Shown here: one piece after another, positions 27,346 through 34,562 of the stretch
Position numbering within the stretch: the first letter of the stretch is position 1
Layout: each line of letters opens with the position of its first letter
From: Mycobacterium sp. ACS4331
Lineage (GTDB): Bacteria > Actinomycetota > Actinomycetes > Mycobacteriales > Mycobacteriaceae
Length of the DNA stretch: 46,905 nucleotides
Assembly (NCBI RefSeq): GCF_001667265.1
Contig: NZ_LZHW01000109.1
Location: 1 to 46,905, forward strand
Reading direction: 5' to 3'
Notes under the pieces: model-generated
Database searches by the model: none
The model's input: only the letters and a program-made list of their open reading frames with translations
What the model was told of the DNA's origin: nothing
Translations under genes and position numbers: made by a program

Positions 27346-27861
27346 CTATTCCGGCAGGGCGTCGATCGGCATCAGCGAGATCGGCACCCAGTGGGTGCCC
27401 GGTCCCTCACCTGGGCAGCCCGCGCCGTCGAGGACGAGCGTGCGTTCGCCGTGGAAGCTGCCGTCGCCGTTCGGGATCCAGTAGTCCGAGCGGCGCGACG
27501 GTACGCCGCTGTCGGGGTCGGTGCGCGTGCAGAGGTAGGGCTGCTCACCACTGGTCTCCCACCGGCCGTTGGACCAGCGGTACTCGAACTCCAGCGGCGC
27601 GCCGGGATTGCGTTTCTGGTCATCGCTGTTGTCCATGCGCGCGATGCACCCGTTGGCGTCGCAGGTGGTCGTGAAGGAGACGGGAAAGGTCTTCGACTCC
27701 ATCGGAGTCGGTGTGCCGTTGAAGGTCTGTTTGGCGAAGTCGACGGTGAGGTTGTAGTGGCCGTAGAGCGGCGGCGGTTCGGTGCGATCCGCGCGAGCCA
27801 GCGGCGACACGGTCGCGACGGCAGTTGCGGCCAGCACGCCGATCACGACCAGTTCCCTCAT
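27346..27861 (-). CDS. Secreted hypothetical protein
   Basis: This 171-residue protein starts with a signal peptide (hydrophobic residues about 4-20, cleavage near ARA-DR). The mature domain has YGHYNLTVDF near its start, paired cysteines (CDANGC) plus two further Cys, and a C-terminal HWVPISLMPI segment. This pattern resembles small secreted mycobacterial proteins with a disulfide-stabilised beta fold. No function can be assigned. It lies between the tRNA terminator and a membrane-anchored hypothetical. Confidence 0.8.
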   Translation of the reverse strand: MRELVVIGVLAATAVATVSPLARADRTEPPPLYGHYNLTVDFAKQTFNGTPTPMESKTFPVSFTTTCDANGCIARMDNSDDQKRNPGAPLEFEYRWSNGRWETSGEQPYLCTRTDPDSGVPSRRSDYWIPNGDGSFHGERTLVLDGAGCPGEGPGTHWVPISLMPIDALPE

Positions 27862-27950
27862 GGTGCCTGGTTAGCACATGAACGCACGCTTGGCGGAGCA
27901 TCTTCTCGATTCACCCGATGAGCACTTGGGTTGAAGGACTCGCCTGGGTG

Positions 27951-28427
27951 TCAGTTCGGCAGGGCTGGCATGTCGGCCGGCATCGCATCGGTGCCGACAT
28001 TCGGGCACAGGAGCTTCACCGCGTGCAGCGCCGCGGTCGAATCCTGGTAACCACCGATGAAGTCTCGGTCCGGGAATCCGCTCGGGGGCGCGCTGGGACT
28101 GCCGCGGCTGATGCGGTGCACCGCCTCGGCGAGCGCCAGCACGGTGGTCTTCACTTCCGAATCCTGGATCGCTGCTGCTTCGGTCCGGATCGCGGTCTCC
28201 GCCTCGGCGGCCTTTCGGGGCAGGTTGGGGTCGGCGGTGCCGCCCATCCCCTGCAGCACGCCCGGAAAGACCGCCGCGAGGTGATGCGCGGCATCATCGA
28301 CGCGTTGGCAGTCCGCACTCGGCACGTCGTCCCGCGGCGCGGTCAGGATCAGGACCAGAGCAACGGGCGCCGCCACGGCACCCATTGCCAGCGTGATCTT
28401 CCCCCGCGACCAGTCCGGAAGCCCCAT
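27951..28427 (-). CDS. Membrane-anchored hypothetical protein
   Basis: The 158-residue protein has one N-terminal transmembrane helix (about residues 10-29, ITLAMGAVAAPVALVLILTA) and an extracytoplasmic helical domain with two Cys residues (near residues 40 and 141) that could form a disulfide. No lipobox is seen. I do not recognise the family. Confidence 0.72.
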   Translation of the reverse strand: MGLPDWSRGKITLAMGAVAAPVALVLILTAPRDDVPSADCQRVDDAAHHLAAVFPGVLQGMGGTADPNLPRKAAEAETAIRTEAAAIQDSEVKTTVLALAEAVHRISRGSPSAPPSGFPDRDFIGGYQDSTAALHAVKLLCPNVGTDAMPADMPALPN

Positions 28428-28492
28428 CGATACAGCCTATGTACGGCGAGACGGCACCCATCGCACGAATCACCGGAGCCCCAGGGTGCCCT

Positions 28493-29749
28493 TCACCTCT
28501 GGTGGTCGGCGGGCTTCGACGGCTTGAGCCGGTCGGCGATCCTCTGACCGAGCGACGGGTGGTGCTCGCCCCTGGGCGTCTGGTCGACGGCGTGCCTGGG
28601 CTGATCCGACAATCGCGGCAGCGCGCGCTTGAAGGGTGCGTGTGACGGCGTGGACTCGTGCCGGTCCACGGGTGGCGCGTCCTCGCTGTCCTTCTGCGGA
28701 TCGCCGAAAGCCTTCGCCCCGGCGGACCGAGTCGGTTTGACTGTGGCCCCAGTGGCCGGGTGCGGACGAACCCCGTCCGCAGGGGCGCCGGCCGCCGTCA
28801 TGTCCGCAGGGGCGCCGGTCGGTGTCATGTCCGCAGGCGTCACCCTCGCAGGCGTCCCACCTGCGGCCGTCACTCCCGTGGGACCCGGTACCTGCAGCAC
28901 CCGCCCTGAGGAGCGCGCCTGCCCGACCTCCGCGCGGACGTCGTCGACGGCCTTGACCACCGCGCCCGCGACGATGGTGCCGGCATCGGTCAGCGCCCGC
29001 GCCGCGGTGTCGACCCCCGCACCCACCGCCCGGACCGGATCGCCGCTGACCGCGAGTTCCTGCGCCACGGCGTCGGGAACCTCGAAGACCGCCGACAGCA
29101 CCTCGTTGAACGCTGGGAAGATGACCGCGCCGACCACGTTGATCGCACCGATCACGGCGACCTGTACGACACCCTCGGGTGCCGCGGTGGCCGTCGGATT
29201 GGGCACGATCGGCAGGTTGAGCGCGGTGAAGGTGTCCTGGCGCGCGGTCTGGATGGCTGCGATGATCCCGGGCAGTCCGTCCGCGGCGGCCGGGATGATG
29301 TTCATCAGGCCGACCACCCCGACCTCGAAGGCGTTCAGCGCCCGCGGAGCCACCAGGGTGCCGTCGGCGAGGATCGCGGCGGCCGCCGCGGCGTTGGTCG
29401 GGCCCGTGACGGATGCGGCGGCGATGCCGATCGCCTTCAGCAGGTCATTGGACTGCAACGCGGTCAGGAACGTGGCCGGGGCCTGCAGCGCCGTCGTTCC
29501 CGCTGTCACGCCGGTCTCGACCAGCAGCGGGCAGATGATCGAACAGTAGGTGACCTGGTTGCGCAGAAAGCTGACGATCAGCCCACCCGGCGGCACCGGA
29601 GCGGCAGTCAACCGAACGTCCTGCATCAGGACCGGCGGCGGTGGGGAGGCGATGACGGGATCCAGGGGCGCGGCCATCAGGGCGGCGATGCCCACGACGG
29701 CCACCCCCGTGGCGGCGAAACCTGCGCGCGGTCGCGTCCGTGCCTGCAT
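28493..29749 (-). CDS. Secreted Ala/Val-rich hypothetical protein with repeat-containing tail
   Basis: The 418-residue protein has a signal peptide (hydrophobic residues about 10-32, cleavage near VIAS-PPPP), then an Ala/Val/Ile-rich domain (about 40-290) with a CSIIC cysteine pair and many GV/IIAA segments. A low-complexity tail (about 295-418) is rich in Pro, Thr and His and contains 9-residue repeats. The start at 29749 (MQARTRPRAG) is chosen because the longer frame adds 50 unconserved-looking residues before the signal peptide. Similar A/V-rich secreted proteins occur in fast-growing mycobacteria; the function is unknown. Confidence 0.75.
   Translation of the reverse strand: MQARTRPRAGFAATGVAVVGIAALMAAPLDPVIASPPPPVLMQDVRLTAAPVPPGGLIVSFLRNQVTYCSIICPLLVETGVTAGTTALQAPATFLTALQSNDLLKAIGIAAASVTGPTNAAAAAAILADGTLVAPRALNAFEVGVVGLMNIIPAAADGLPGIIAAIQTARQDTFTALNLPIVPNPTATAAPEGVVQVAVIGAINVVGAVIFPAFNEVLSAVFEVPDAVAQELAVSGDPVRAVGAGVDTAARALTDAGTIVAGAVVKAVDDVRAEVGQARSSGRVLQVPGPTGVTAAGGTPARVTPADMTPTGAPADMTAAGAPADGVRPHPATGATVKPTRSAGAKAFGDPQKDSEDAPPVDRHESTPSHAPFKRALPRLSDQPRHAVDQTPRGEHHPSLGQRIADRLKPSKPADHQR
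28775..28843 (-). repeat. 27-bp tandem repeat in the tail of the secreted protein
   Basis: Units begin at 28775, 28802 and 28829 (GTCCGCAGGGGCGCCGG in the first two; the third diverges after nine bases), giving a period of 27 bases, or nine residues (variants of APADMTAAG). The frame is kept. Confidence 0.75.
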
Positions 29750-29990
29750 GGCGCCCCCTGAGAGATCGACGGTGATGCAGACGCCACGAAGAGCCGCGCC
29801 GACGGGTTCAATCCAGGGTGCTGCCCCTACCGCTGTTCGTGCTTGACGATGCCGTGGTCGCGGCAGTGCCGGCTTCCCGGTGCCGGATTCTGGGCACAAC
29901 CTGGGCTGCGGCAGGTGCGGTGCAGATACGTCATGATCAATCCTTCGAAGTTGGTTGGCGGCGCTGCCGCGTATCGGTGCTCTGGCGGCG

Positions 29991-30419
29991 CTATCGCGTG
30001 TCGGCGCCGATGGCGACCATTTCCACGTAGGCCGCGGTGATGCCCGTCAGGGCGAATGGAGCGTCGGCGTCCCCGCTGGGTGGTGCGCCGCGGGGGTCGA
30101 GGTCGGCGACGGCGTCTCGATACCTCGCTGGGACCTGGGCGCCACGATGGTCGAGCAGAGCTCTCCTGGTCAGCTCACACAGGCTCGTCCACCAGCCGTC
30201 CAGCCGCAGGCGTTCCTCCTCCAGACGGATCGCCTCTGCCGAACGGAGTTGCCAGCGTCGCGACCTCTGGCGGGAGTCGTCGTCACGGACCAGGTCGGCA
30301 CGCCGCGGTATCGACGCTGCGACGGCTTCGGAGAGGTAACCGTGCGGGTGCGCAAGCAGTTTGGCCTGAACACGCATCTCCAACGTGAAGAACCATGTCA
30401 GCGGTTGGATTCTGCCCAT
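29991..30419 (-). CDS. Hypothetical protein, possibly leaderless
   Basis: This 142-residue protein has no signal peptide or membrane helix; it has a basic, Arg/Glu-rich central helix (RSAEAIRLEEERLRLDGWW) and no Cys beyond one. I do not recognise a family. The start at 30419 is supported by a -10-like TACACT (30425-30430) five bases upstream, which would give a leaderless mRNA. The 241 bases between its end and the upstream secreted-protein gene hold nothing convincing. Confidence 0.6.
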   Translation of the reverse strand: MGRIQPLTWFFTLEMRVQAKLLAHPHGYLSEAVAASIPRRADLVRDDDSRQRSRRWQLRSAEAIRLEEERLRLDGWWTSLCELTRRALLDHRGAQVPARYRDAVADLDPRGAPPSGDADAPFALTGITAAYVEMVAIGADTR

Positions 30420-30424
30420 ATGTC

Positions 30425-30430
30425 AGTGTA
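30425..30430 (-). promoter_or_regulatory. Putative leaderless -10 of the 142-residue hypothetical
   Basis: TACACT on the minus strand, followed by GACAT and then the ATG. The same hexamer is found at the same place before murA. No -35 is recognisable. Confidence 0.4.
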
Positions 30431-30535
30431 GCCGAACGGGGCGAACATTATGCGCGGAAAGCATTGAGAGAACGAAGATGTGACAGAACAGTGCGTCTGA
30501 ACTGTTGTGGCACAAGGAAAATCAGTGACATGCCC

Positions 30536-30577
30536 AGAAAAGAAGAACGCTGGTGCGGATTGCTCCGCACCAGCGTC
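30536..30577 (-). terminator. Intrinsic terminator of the cold-shock gene
   Basis: On the minus strand a perfect 13-base-pair stem (ACGCTGGTGCGGA/TCCGCACCAGCGT, 30548-30577) closes a GCAA tetraloop and is followed by TCTTCTTTTC. It starts 19 bases after the cold-shock gene stop. Confidence 0.85.
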
Positions 30578-30595
30578 TCAAGTCTGTGTGTCAGA

Positions 30596-30799
30596 TCAGA
30601 TGGTCGAAACGCCAACTGCCTGAGGACCCTTGGCGCCCTGTTCGATCTCGAACTGGACTCGAGCGTTCTCCTCGAGCGTGCGGAAGCCGCCGCCGGTGAT
30701 CTCGCTGTAGTGGACGAAGACGTCCGCCGAGCCGTTGTCAGGAGCGATGAAGCCGAAGCCCTTTTCGCCGTTGAACCATTTCACAGTGCCCTGTGCCAT
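30596..30799 (-). CDS. cspA: Cold-shock protein CspA-like
   Basis: This is a small single-stranded nucleic-acid-binding protein acting as an RNA chaperone. The 67-residue protein has both RNA-binding motifs, KGFGFIAP (RNP1) and VFVHYSEI (RNP2), and the typical start MAQGTVKWFN. The start at 30799 is chosen over the ATG 13 codons upstream on family length. A leader of about 45 bases and a strong terminator bound the transcript. It is close to M. tuberculosis CspA. Confidence 0.96.
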   Translation of the reverse strand: MAQGTVKWFNGEKGFGFIAPDNGSADVFVHYSEITGGGFRTLEENARVQFEIEQGAKGPQAVGVSTI

Positions 30800-30850
30800 T
30801 GAATTTCTTCTCTCAATCAAATGCGCAGCAACTAGCAAGCGCGCGTGGTC

Positions 30851-30879
30851 AGCCTAGCATGGAAACCCACGCAGGCGAA
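30851..30879 (-). promoter_or_regulatory. Cold-shock gene promoter
   Basis: On the minus strand there is a -35 TTCGCC (30874-30879), a 17-base spacer and a -10 TAGGCT (30851-30856). The predicted start near 30844 gives a 45-base leader. Confidence 0.45.
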
Positions 30880-30922
30880 TCGACATGATCCACACCCGAG
30901 GTCCTGACGCTGACGAAAATCG

Positions 30923-30937
30923 TTGGTTTCCAACCAA
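30923..30937. repeat. Inverted repeat TTGGTT-TCC-AACCAA
   Basis: A perfect 6-base inverted repeat in the gap between the truncated immunity gene and cspA, flanked by A/T-rich runs. It could be an operator upstream of cspA or a weak terminator of the toxin operon. Confidence 0.4.
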
Positions 30938-31032
30938 AAATAGTGCCCAACAGCGCAACTGGCGCAAACGACAGCGAACGAACCCCGGAAGCACGGGCCT
31001 GATCTGCGGGTGGAACGGGCGTCAGTCGAACG

Positions 31033-31317
31033 TCACCCCTGCGGAGACGCGATTCCCCACTCCTTGTCGGCGTTGGACCGCTTCAGGTCCTGAAGCTTCG
31101 CGCAGTTGGCTTCGATGGTGCCGGAGTCGGAGAGGAGTTCAGTGACGCGCTGACGGTTCTGCGCGAACCACGACATCTCATCGGCTGCCGAGAGGTACGC
31201 GATGTCCTGGTGCCCTTCGAGGTGCTGACAAATCAGCGACAACCGGAACCACCTGTCCGGGCCAGGTCGAAGTAGCTGGCTCCCGCCCCTCAGTGCAGCC
31301 GCAACGCGACGCGCCAC
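31033..31317 (-). CDS. Truncated second copy of the immunity-like protein
   Basis: This 94-residue frame starts at a GTG overlapping the end of the preceding immunity gene region. Its last 74 residues (DRWFRLSL to ASPQG) align without gaps to the last 74 of the upstream 142-residue protein, with 29 identical by my count, sharing WF.LS, SW, CA.L.DL.R and WGI. The first ~20 residues (ARRVAAALRGGSQLLRPGP) are unrelated; their DNA instead contains an out-of-frame piece of the toxin gene's 3' end. It is best read as a displaced, N-terminally truncated immunity gene. Whether it is still translated is uncertain. Confidence 0.6.
   Translation of the reverse strand: MARRVAAALRGGSQLLRPGPDRWFRLSLICQHLEGHQDIAYLSAADEMSWFAQNRQRVTELLSDSGTIEANCAKLQDLKRSNADKEWGIASPQG
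31255..31280 (-). pseudogene. Remnant of a toxin C-terminal coding sequence
   Basis: The 19 bases 31262-31280 match 31968-31986 of the toxin gene at 18 positions (the ASYFDL codons), and the next bases share GTCCG after a one-base gap (31255-31259 with 31960-31964). In the frame used by the truncated immunity gene the sequence is read differently (SQLL), so it is a non-coding scar of an older toxin end. Confidence 0.6.
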
Positions 31318-31318
31318 A

Positions 31319-31747
31319 TCACGCCTCAGGGCGGGGGATTCCCCAGTTCTTGTACGCGTTCGCGCGCTGGAGATCGTTCAGTTCGGCGCACACCTCCGCC
31401 GCTCGCCTATCGTCGGCGAAGAGGCCCTCGATGGCCGGCAGGCTGGTTGCGAGCCAACTGACCTGATCCAGGATGGAGCCCTGTTCCGTGTCGTCCCCTC
31501 CGCCGAGGTACTGGCGGAGGACCGAAAGCCAGAACCAGTCGTCCTCGCCACCGACACGCGTCGGCGCAACCGAGATCTCGAACTGACCACGATCATTCGA
31601 CACCACCCACGCCAACCTCTCACCGGACAATGTGATCGAGGCGTCGATATCGGCCAACCCACGGGAGCGGGAATTGGTGAAGCGATACGCGGGATTGAGG
31701 TACAGCACCTGCAGATACTGAGCGATGAACTCGAGAAGCCTTGTCAT
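31319..31747 (-). CDS. Putative immunity protein of the adjacent toxin
   Basis: This 142-residue soluble, acidic protein has no signal or membrane segment. It starts with ATGA overlapping the toxin stop, so the two are translated together, as expected for an antidote kept in the producing cell. It carries conserved-looking WFWLSVLRQYLGG, VSWLA and CAELNDLQRANAYKNWGI motifs, which recur in the truncated copy downstream. No known immunity family is recognised. The role is inferred from position (directly after a polymorphic-toxin-like gene), size and duplication. Confidence 0.6.
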   Translation of the reverse strand: MTRLLEFIAQYLQVLYLNPAYRFTNSRSRGLADIDASITLSGERLAWVVSNDRGQFEISVAPTRVGGEDDWFWLSVLRQYLGGGDDTEQGSILDQVSWLATSLPAIEGLFADDRRAAEVCAELNDLQRANAYKNWGIPRPEA

Positions 31748-33567
31748 GAGCCGCCTTCGATCTTCGGAGGCACCAGCTTAGTGTCACTGACCAGCTGGTA
31801 GCCATGGTCCAGCAGATACCGCAGTTCGGCGCCCGTGTAGGTGTCCGGGAGCACCTTGTGGAACGGCACGGACAACGTGATGGTGTCGTGATTCGCGATC
31901 GCCATGTCTAGGACGTGCTGATTCGCGGCAAGCTGCTGCTGCGGTGTGTAGGAGTACCAGTCCGCCCCCAGATCGAAGTAGCTGGCGCCGCGCTCCTTGG
32001 CCACGTCGATGTACGACGGGCCGCCATCTCGAGGAGCGAAGGGCCCAAGGACGGTCTCTCCTGAGCCCGATAGGTGCTGCTCCGTCAGAACGCGCAGTCC
32101 GGGCGGCATGTACTGCGTTGGGTTGTCCAACCCGAACTCCGGGCGCGACGTGTCGATGGGATCGGAGATCTCGAACGGCGTCAGGTGCGCGCTGGTCGGG
32201 CCGTGCCCCAGCGTCGGGCCGTCGGGAACATGGGGAGCGGGAGTGTCCATCTCCGGCAGGTCGAGGCCGTGCAACGCACCGGACCGCAACAGCCCTGCTT
32301 CTGGGCCGAAGATCAGCGCCGGCGCCGTCATCGCACCGTCGGCACCCTTCTCACCGGCGTAGTACGCCAGACTCGGTGCGTCCATCGCATTCTGGACCTC
32401 GCTCAGCAGGGGATGGAGGGGATTCGCGGCGGTTTTCCCGATTTCCTCGGCGGTGCCGGTGACCAGATCCCGCCAGGACTCGAACACCCCGGGAGCCTTG
32501 GGGCCGCCCGTGCCGAACAGGTTCTTGAAGGACTGTTCGGTGGCCAGCCAGCGATCACGGAACCCGTCCACAAACCCGGGCGCCGGCTGCGTCGGGAGTT
32601 TCGGGGGCGCGGGCAGTGGAGCGTTCGGATCGTAAGTCGCCCAGAACTGCTCGGAGCTGGCGACCATATCGCTGATCCGCTGCTCGATCTGATCGGGCGG
32701 CACACCATCCGCGGCCAGGACGGCCCGCAGTGCCGCCTTCCCCTCCTCCACCGCCTTGGGATCCGTCACCGCCGGCGGTTGCAGTTTCGGCGCGGCTGGC
32801 TGGTGGGGCTGCTGCGGCGCGATCACCGCGGCCTGCGGCGGCATCGCTCCTTCGACCGGCTCCTCGCGTTCCGTCGGCAGCAGCATGTCCTCGAGCGTCG
32901 GGGGGCCGTCACCGCCGCCGCCCGCGCCTGGTTCGGGTGTCGGAGACAACATCGGCCCCTCTTTGAAGGTCCGGTTGTCCACCAACTGCACGGATCCGTC
33001 CTGGCCCTGCGGTGTGCCGGGCACCTCGGCGAAGGACACGGACTCGAATGCGGCGACGGCCGCGGTGATCGCGCCGGCCGCAGCCTGGTCGGCGTTGAGC
33101 AGTGCCGCGGCGGCCGACCGGATCTCGGCGGCCAACTGCGTGGCCTGCGCCAGCTTGGCGTCGTATTTGGGGCCCGGCGGGAACTCTTCTCGACTGCTCA
33201 GCGACAGGTCCTCGCCGACGTCGAAGCCGGCGTCCTCGGCTCGCCGGATCGCATCGAGGACGACGTTTTTGGCCGCCGAAATCTCGCGCGAGCCGACGGT
33301 AGCGGCCGACGCGGCGGCACGGAGGTCATCGGCGATTCCGATGACCATGATCTTGTCGGACTGTGTGCGGGCCACGGTGGCGGCGGCGGTGGCACCGTCC
33401 CAGTCCGCCCCGCCCGGAGTCAGCGCGTTCTGATGAACGGTGTGGAACACGTCCTCCCACTGATCCGCGGACTCCGACCAGGACCGCGCTGCGGCGGTCA
33501 GGTGTGCTGTCTCCCACCCCTCGATCTGTGACCGACCGGGCAGGGCCGCTGTCCCGGAGCCCGGCAT
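31744..33567 (-). CDS. Polymorphic-toxin-like protein, probable type VII secretion substrate
   Basis: The 607-residue protein has three parts. Residues 1-190 are Ala-rich helices with SWSESADQWEDVFHTVHQNAL and a GADWDG turn, like the WXG/PPE-type N-termini of mycobacterial CpnT-like toxins. Residues about 190-300 are a Pro/Gly/Glu-rich linker. Residues about 300-430 (FVDGFRDRWLATEQSFKNLF, APSLAYYAGEKGADGAM) resemble the pre-toxin region of such proteins. The C-terminus (about 500-607) has GETVLGPF, SYIDVAKERGASYFDLG, AANQHVLDMAI and ELRYLLDHGYQ, a pattern that recurs, to my memory, at the ends of actinobacterial polymorphic toxins; its activity is unknown. The start directly abuts the EspC-like gene (TAGATG). 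It is not a TNT-type NADase by any motif I can see. Confidence 0.65.
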   Translation of the reverse strand: MPGSGTAALPGRSQIEGWETAHLTAAARSWSESADQWEDVFHTVHQNALTPGGADWDGATAAATVARTQSDKIMVIGIADDLRAAASAATVGSREISAAKNVVLDAIRRAEDAGFDVGEDLSLSSREEFPPGPKYDAKLAQATQLAAEIRSAAAALLNADQAAAGAITAAVAAFESVSFAEVPGTPQGQDGSVQLVDNRTFKEGPMLSPTPEPGAGGGGDGPPTLEDMLLPTEREEPVEGAMPPQAAVIAPQQPHQPAAPKLQPPAVTDPKAVEEGKAALRAVLAADGVPPDQIEQRISDMVASSEQFWATYDPNAPLPAPPKLPTQPAPGFVDGFRDRWLATEQSFKNLFGTGGPKAPGVFESWRDLVTGTAEEIGKTAANPLHPLLSEVQNAMDAPSLAYYAGEKGADGAMTAPALIFGPEAGLLRSGALHGLDLPEMDTPAPHVPDGPTLGHGPTSAHLTPFEISDPIDTSRPEFGLDNPTQYMPPGLRVLTEQHLSGSGETVLGPFAPRDGGPSYIDVAKERGASYFDLGADWYSYTPQQQLAANQHVLDMAIANHDTITLSVPFHKVLPDTYTGAELRYLLDHGYQLVSDTKLVPPKIEGGS

Positions 33568-33861
33568 CTACACGAGGAACGCGGGACTGGTGGCCGCGAT
33601 CTGTCGCGCCGATCGGCGCTCGTTGTCACTGAAACCTGTTGCCGCTGAATCCATCTTCACCCCTGTGGCTTCGGCACGTGCACTCAGACGAGCTCCCATG
33701 GCGTCGACGGCCGCCGAAACCGCCGAGACCGCGGAGGTCGTCGGCTGATACAAGTGCCCCGTGCTGACCGACGCCGCTAGACCGGAGAGCTCGACCGCCT
33801 CCGATCCGCACTGGGCAGCGAAGGTGCGCAATCCAATCAATTGGATGTCCAGATCCCCCAT
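33568..33861 (-). CDS. EspC/WXG100-like small secretion partner
   Basis: This 97-residue helical protein without signal peptide matches the ESX-1 secretion-associated EspC-like (DUF2580) pattern: MGDLDIQLIGLRTFAAQCGSEA start, a GHLYQPTTSAVSAV turn, and FSDNERRSARQ near the end, which resembles the YxxxD/E type VII export signal with Phe for Tyr. Its stop abuts the start of the toxin-like gene, so it is the likely heterodimer partner for export. A promoter (33868-33895) ends six bases before its ATG. Confidence 0.75.
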   Translation of the reverse strand: MGDLDIQLIGLRTFAAQCGSEAVELSGLAASVSTGHLYQPTTSAVSAVSAAVDAMGARLSARAEATGVKMDSAATGFSDNERRSARQIAATSPAFLV

Positions 33862-33867
33862 GGAAGC

Positions 33868-33895
33868 AGTCTAAGGGCGCCCCCGCGACCCGCAA
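33868..33895 (-). promoter_or_regulatory. Promoter of the toxin locus, predicted leaderless
   Basis: On the minus strand there is a -35 TTGCGG (33890-33895), a 16-base spacer and a -10 TAGACT (33868-33873), followed by GCTTCC and the ATG of the EspC-like gene. It separates the locus from the operon upstream. Confidence 0.5.
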
Positions 33896-33905
33896 TTCAC
33901 CAGAA

Positions 33906-34559
33906 TCAGGCCAACGGACGGTTCGCCATTCGACGCACCGATTCCGGCACGGGCACCGACTGCGGACAGTCGGGCGCAGCGACCGGTTCGCCGTACACCG
34001 CGGTCAACGGCACCACCCCGGCCCAAACGCCGGCGGCGACGTCCGATTCGGGGTCCTCGGGCCAGCCGTCGCTGACCTTGAGCGACCAGTTCGACTCCCC
34101 GATCGGCAGCGTCAGCACCAGCGTCGCCGCCAGCTCCTTGCGGGTGCTCTCCCGCAGTTCGGCGACCCGACCCGGGATGAATGCGTCGGTCAGCGCCTCC
34201 AGGTAGGTGACCTTGTCGGCGTCGGCCACCGGAGTGAACGTTCCGAACAGCGTGGCGCTGCGGTAGCGAAACGACGACTCGAACCCGCTGCGGGCCACCA
34301 CGACGCCATCGAGGGTGGTGATCGACACCGCGGCCGAAACGCCGTCAGCCAGGGCACGCATCCAGGGCGATCCGGTGGATCCGTGGATCACCAGTTCGTC
34401 GTCCACCCTGGTGAAGCCGGTGGGAAACACCGCGGGATGGCCGTCGCGCACCAGCGCGACGGTGGCCAACGGTGTGCTGCGCATCAGGTCGTTGAGCGCC
34501 TCCCGGGACCTGCTCTGTTTCTCCGGCAGGCGCGAGATGCGGGTCGTGGGCTGCGACAT
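33906..34559 (-). CDS. PPOX-fold flavin-nucleotide-binding protein
   Basis: This 217-residue protein belongs to the pyridoxamine 5'-phosphate oxidase-like split-barrel family (FMN- or F420-binding). Visible features are RSTPLATVALVRDGHPAVFPTGF, a GSTGSPWMRAL phosphate-binding segment, RSGFESSFRYRSATLFG, and a C-terminal WSLKVSDGWPEDPESD block. Such proteins are usually oxidoreductases or flavin carriers; the substrate is unknown. It starts 3 bases after the GH13 gene and is the last gene of the operon. Confidence 0.88.
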   Translation of the reverse strand: MSQPTTRISRLPEKQSRSREALNDLMRSTPLATVALVRDGHPAVFPTGFTRVDDELVIHGSTGSPWMRALADGVSAAVSITTLDGVVVARSGFESSFRYRSATLFGTFTPVADADKVTYLEALTDAFIPGRVAELRESTRKELAATLVLTLPIGESNWSLKVSDGWPEDPESDVAAGVWAGVVPLTAVYGEPVAAPDCPQSVPVPESVRRMANRPLA

Positions 34560-34562
34560 GGG

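Noticed and set aside
29818..30040. Small plus-strand frames between the secreted protein and the 142-residue hypothetical
   Set aside because: No ribosome binding site, arginine-rich shadow composition, and overlap with the better minus-strand frame.
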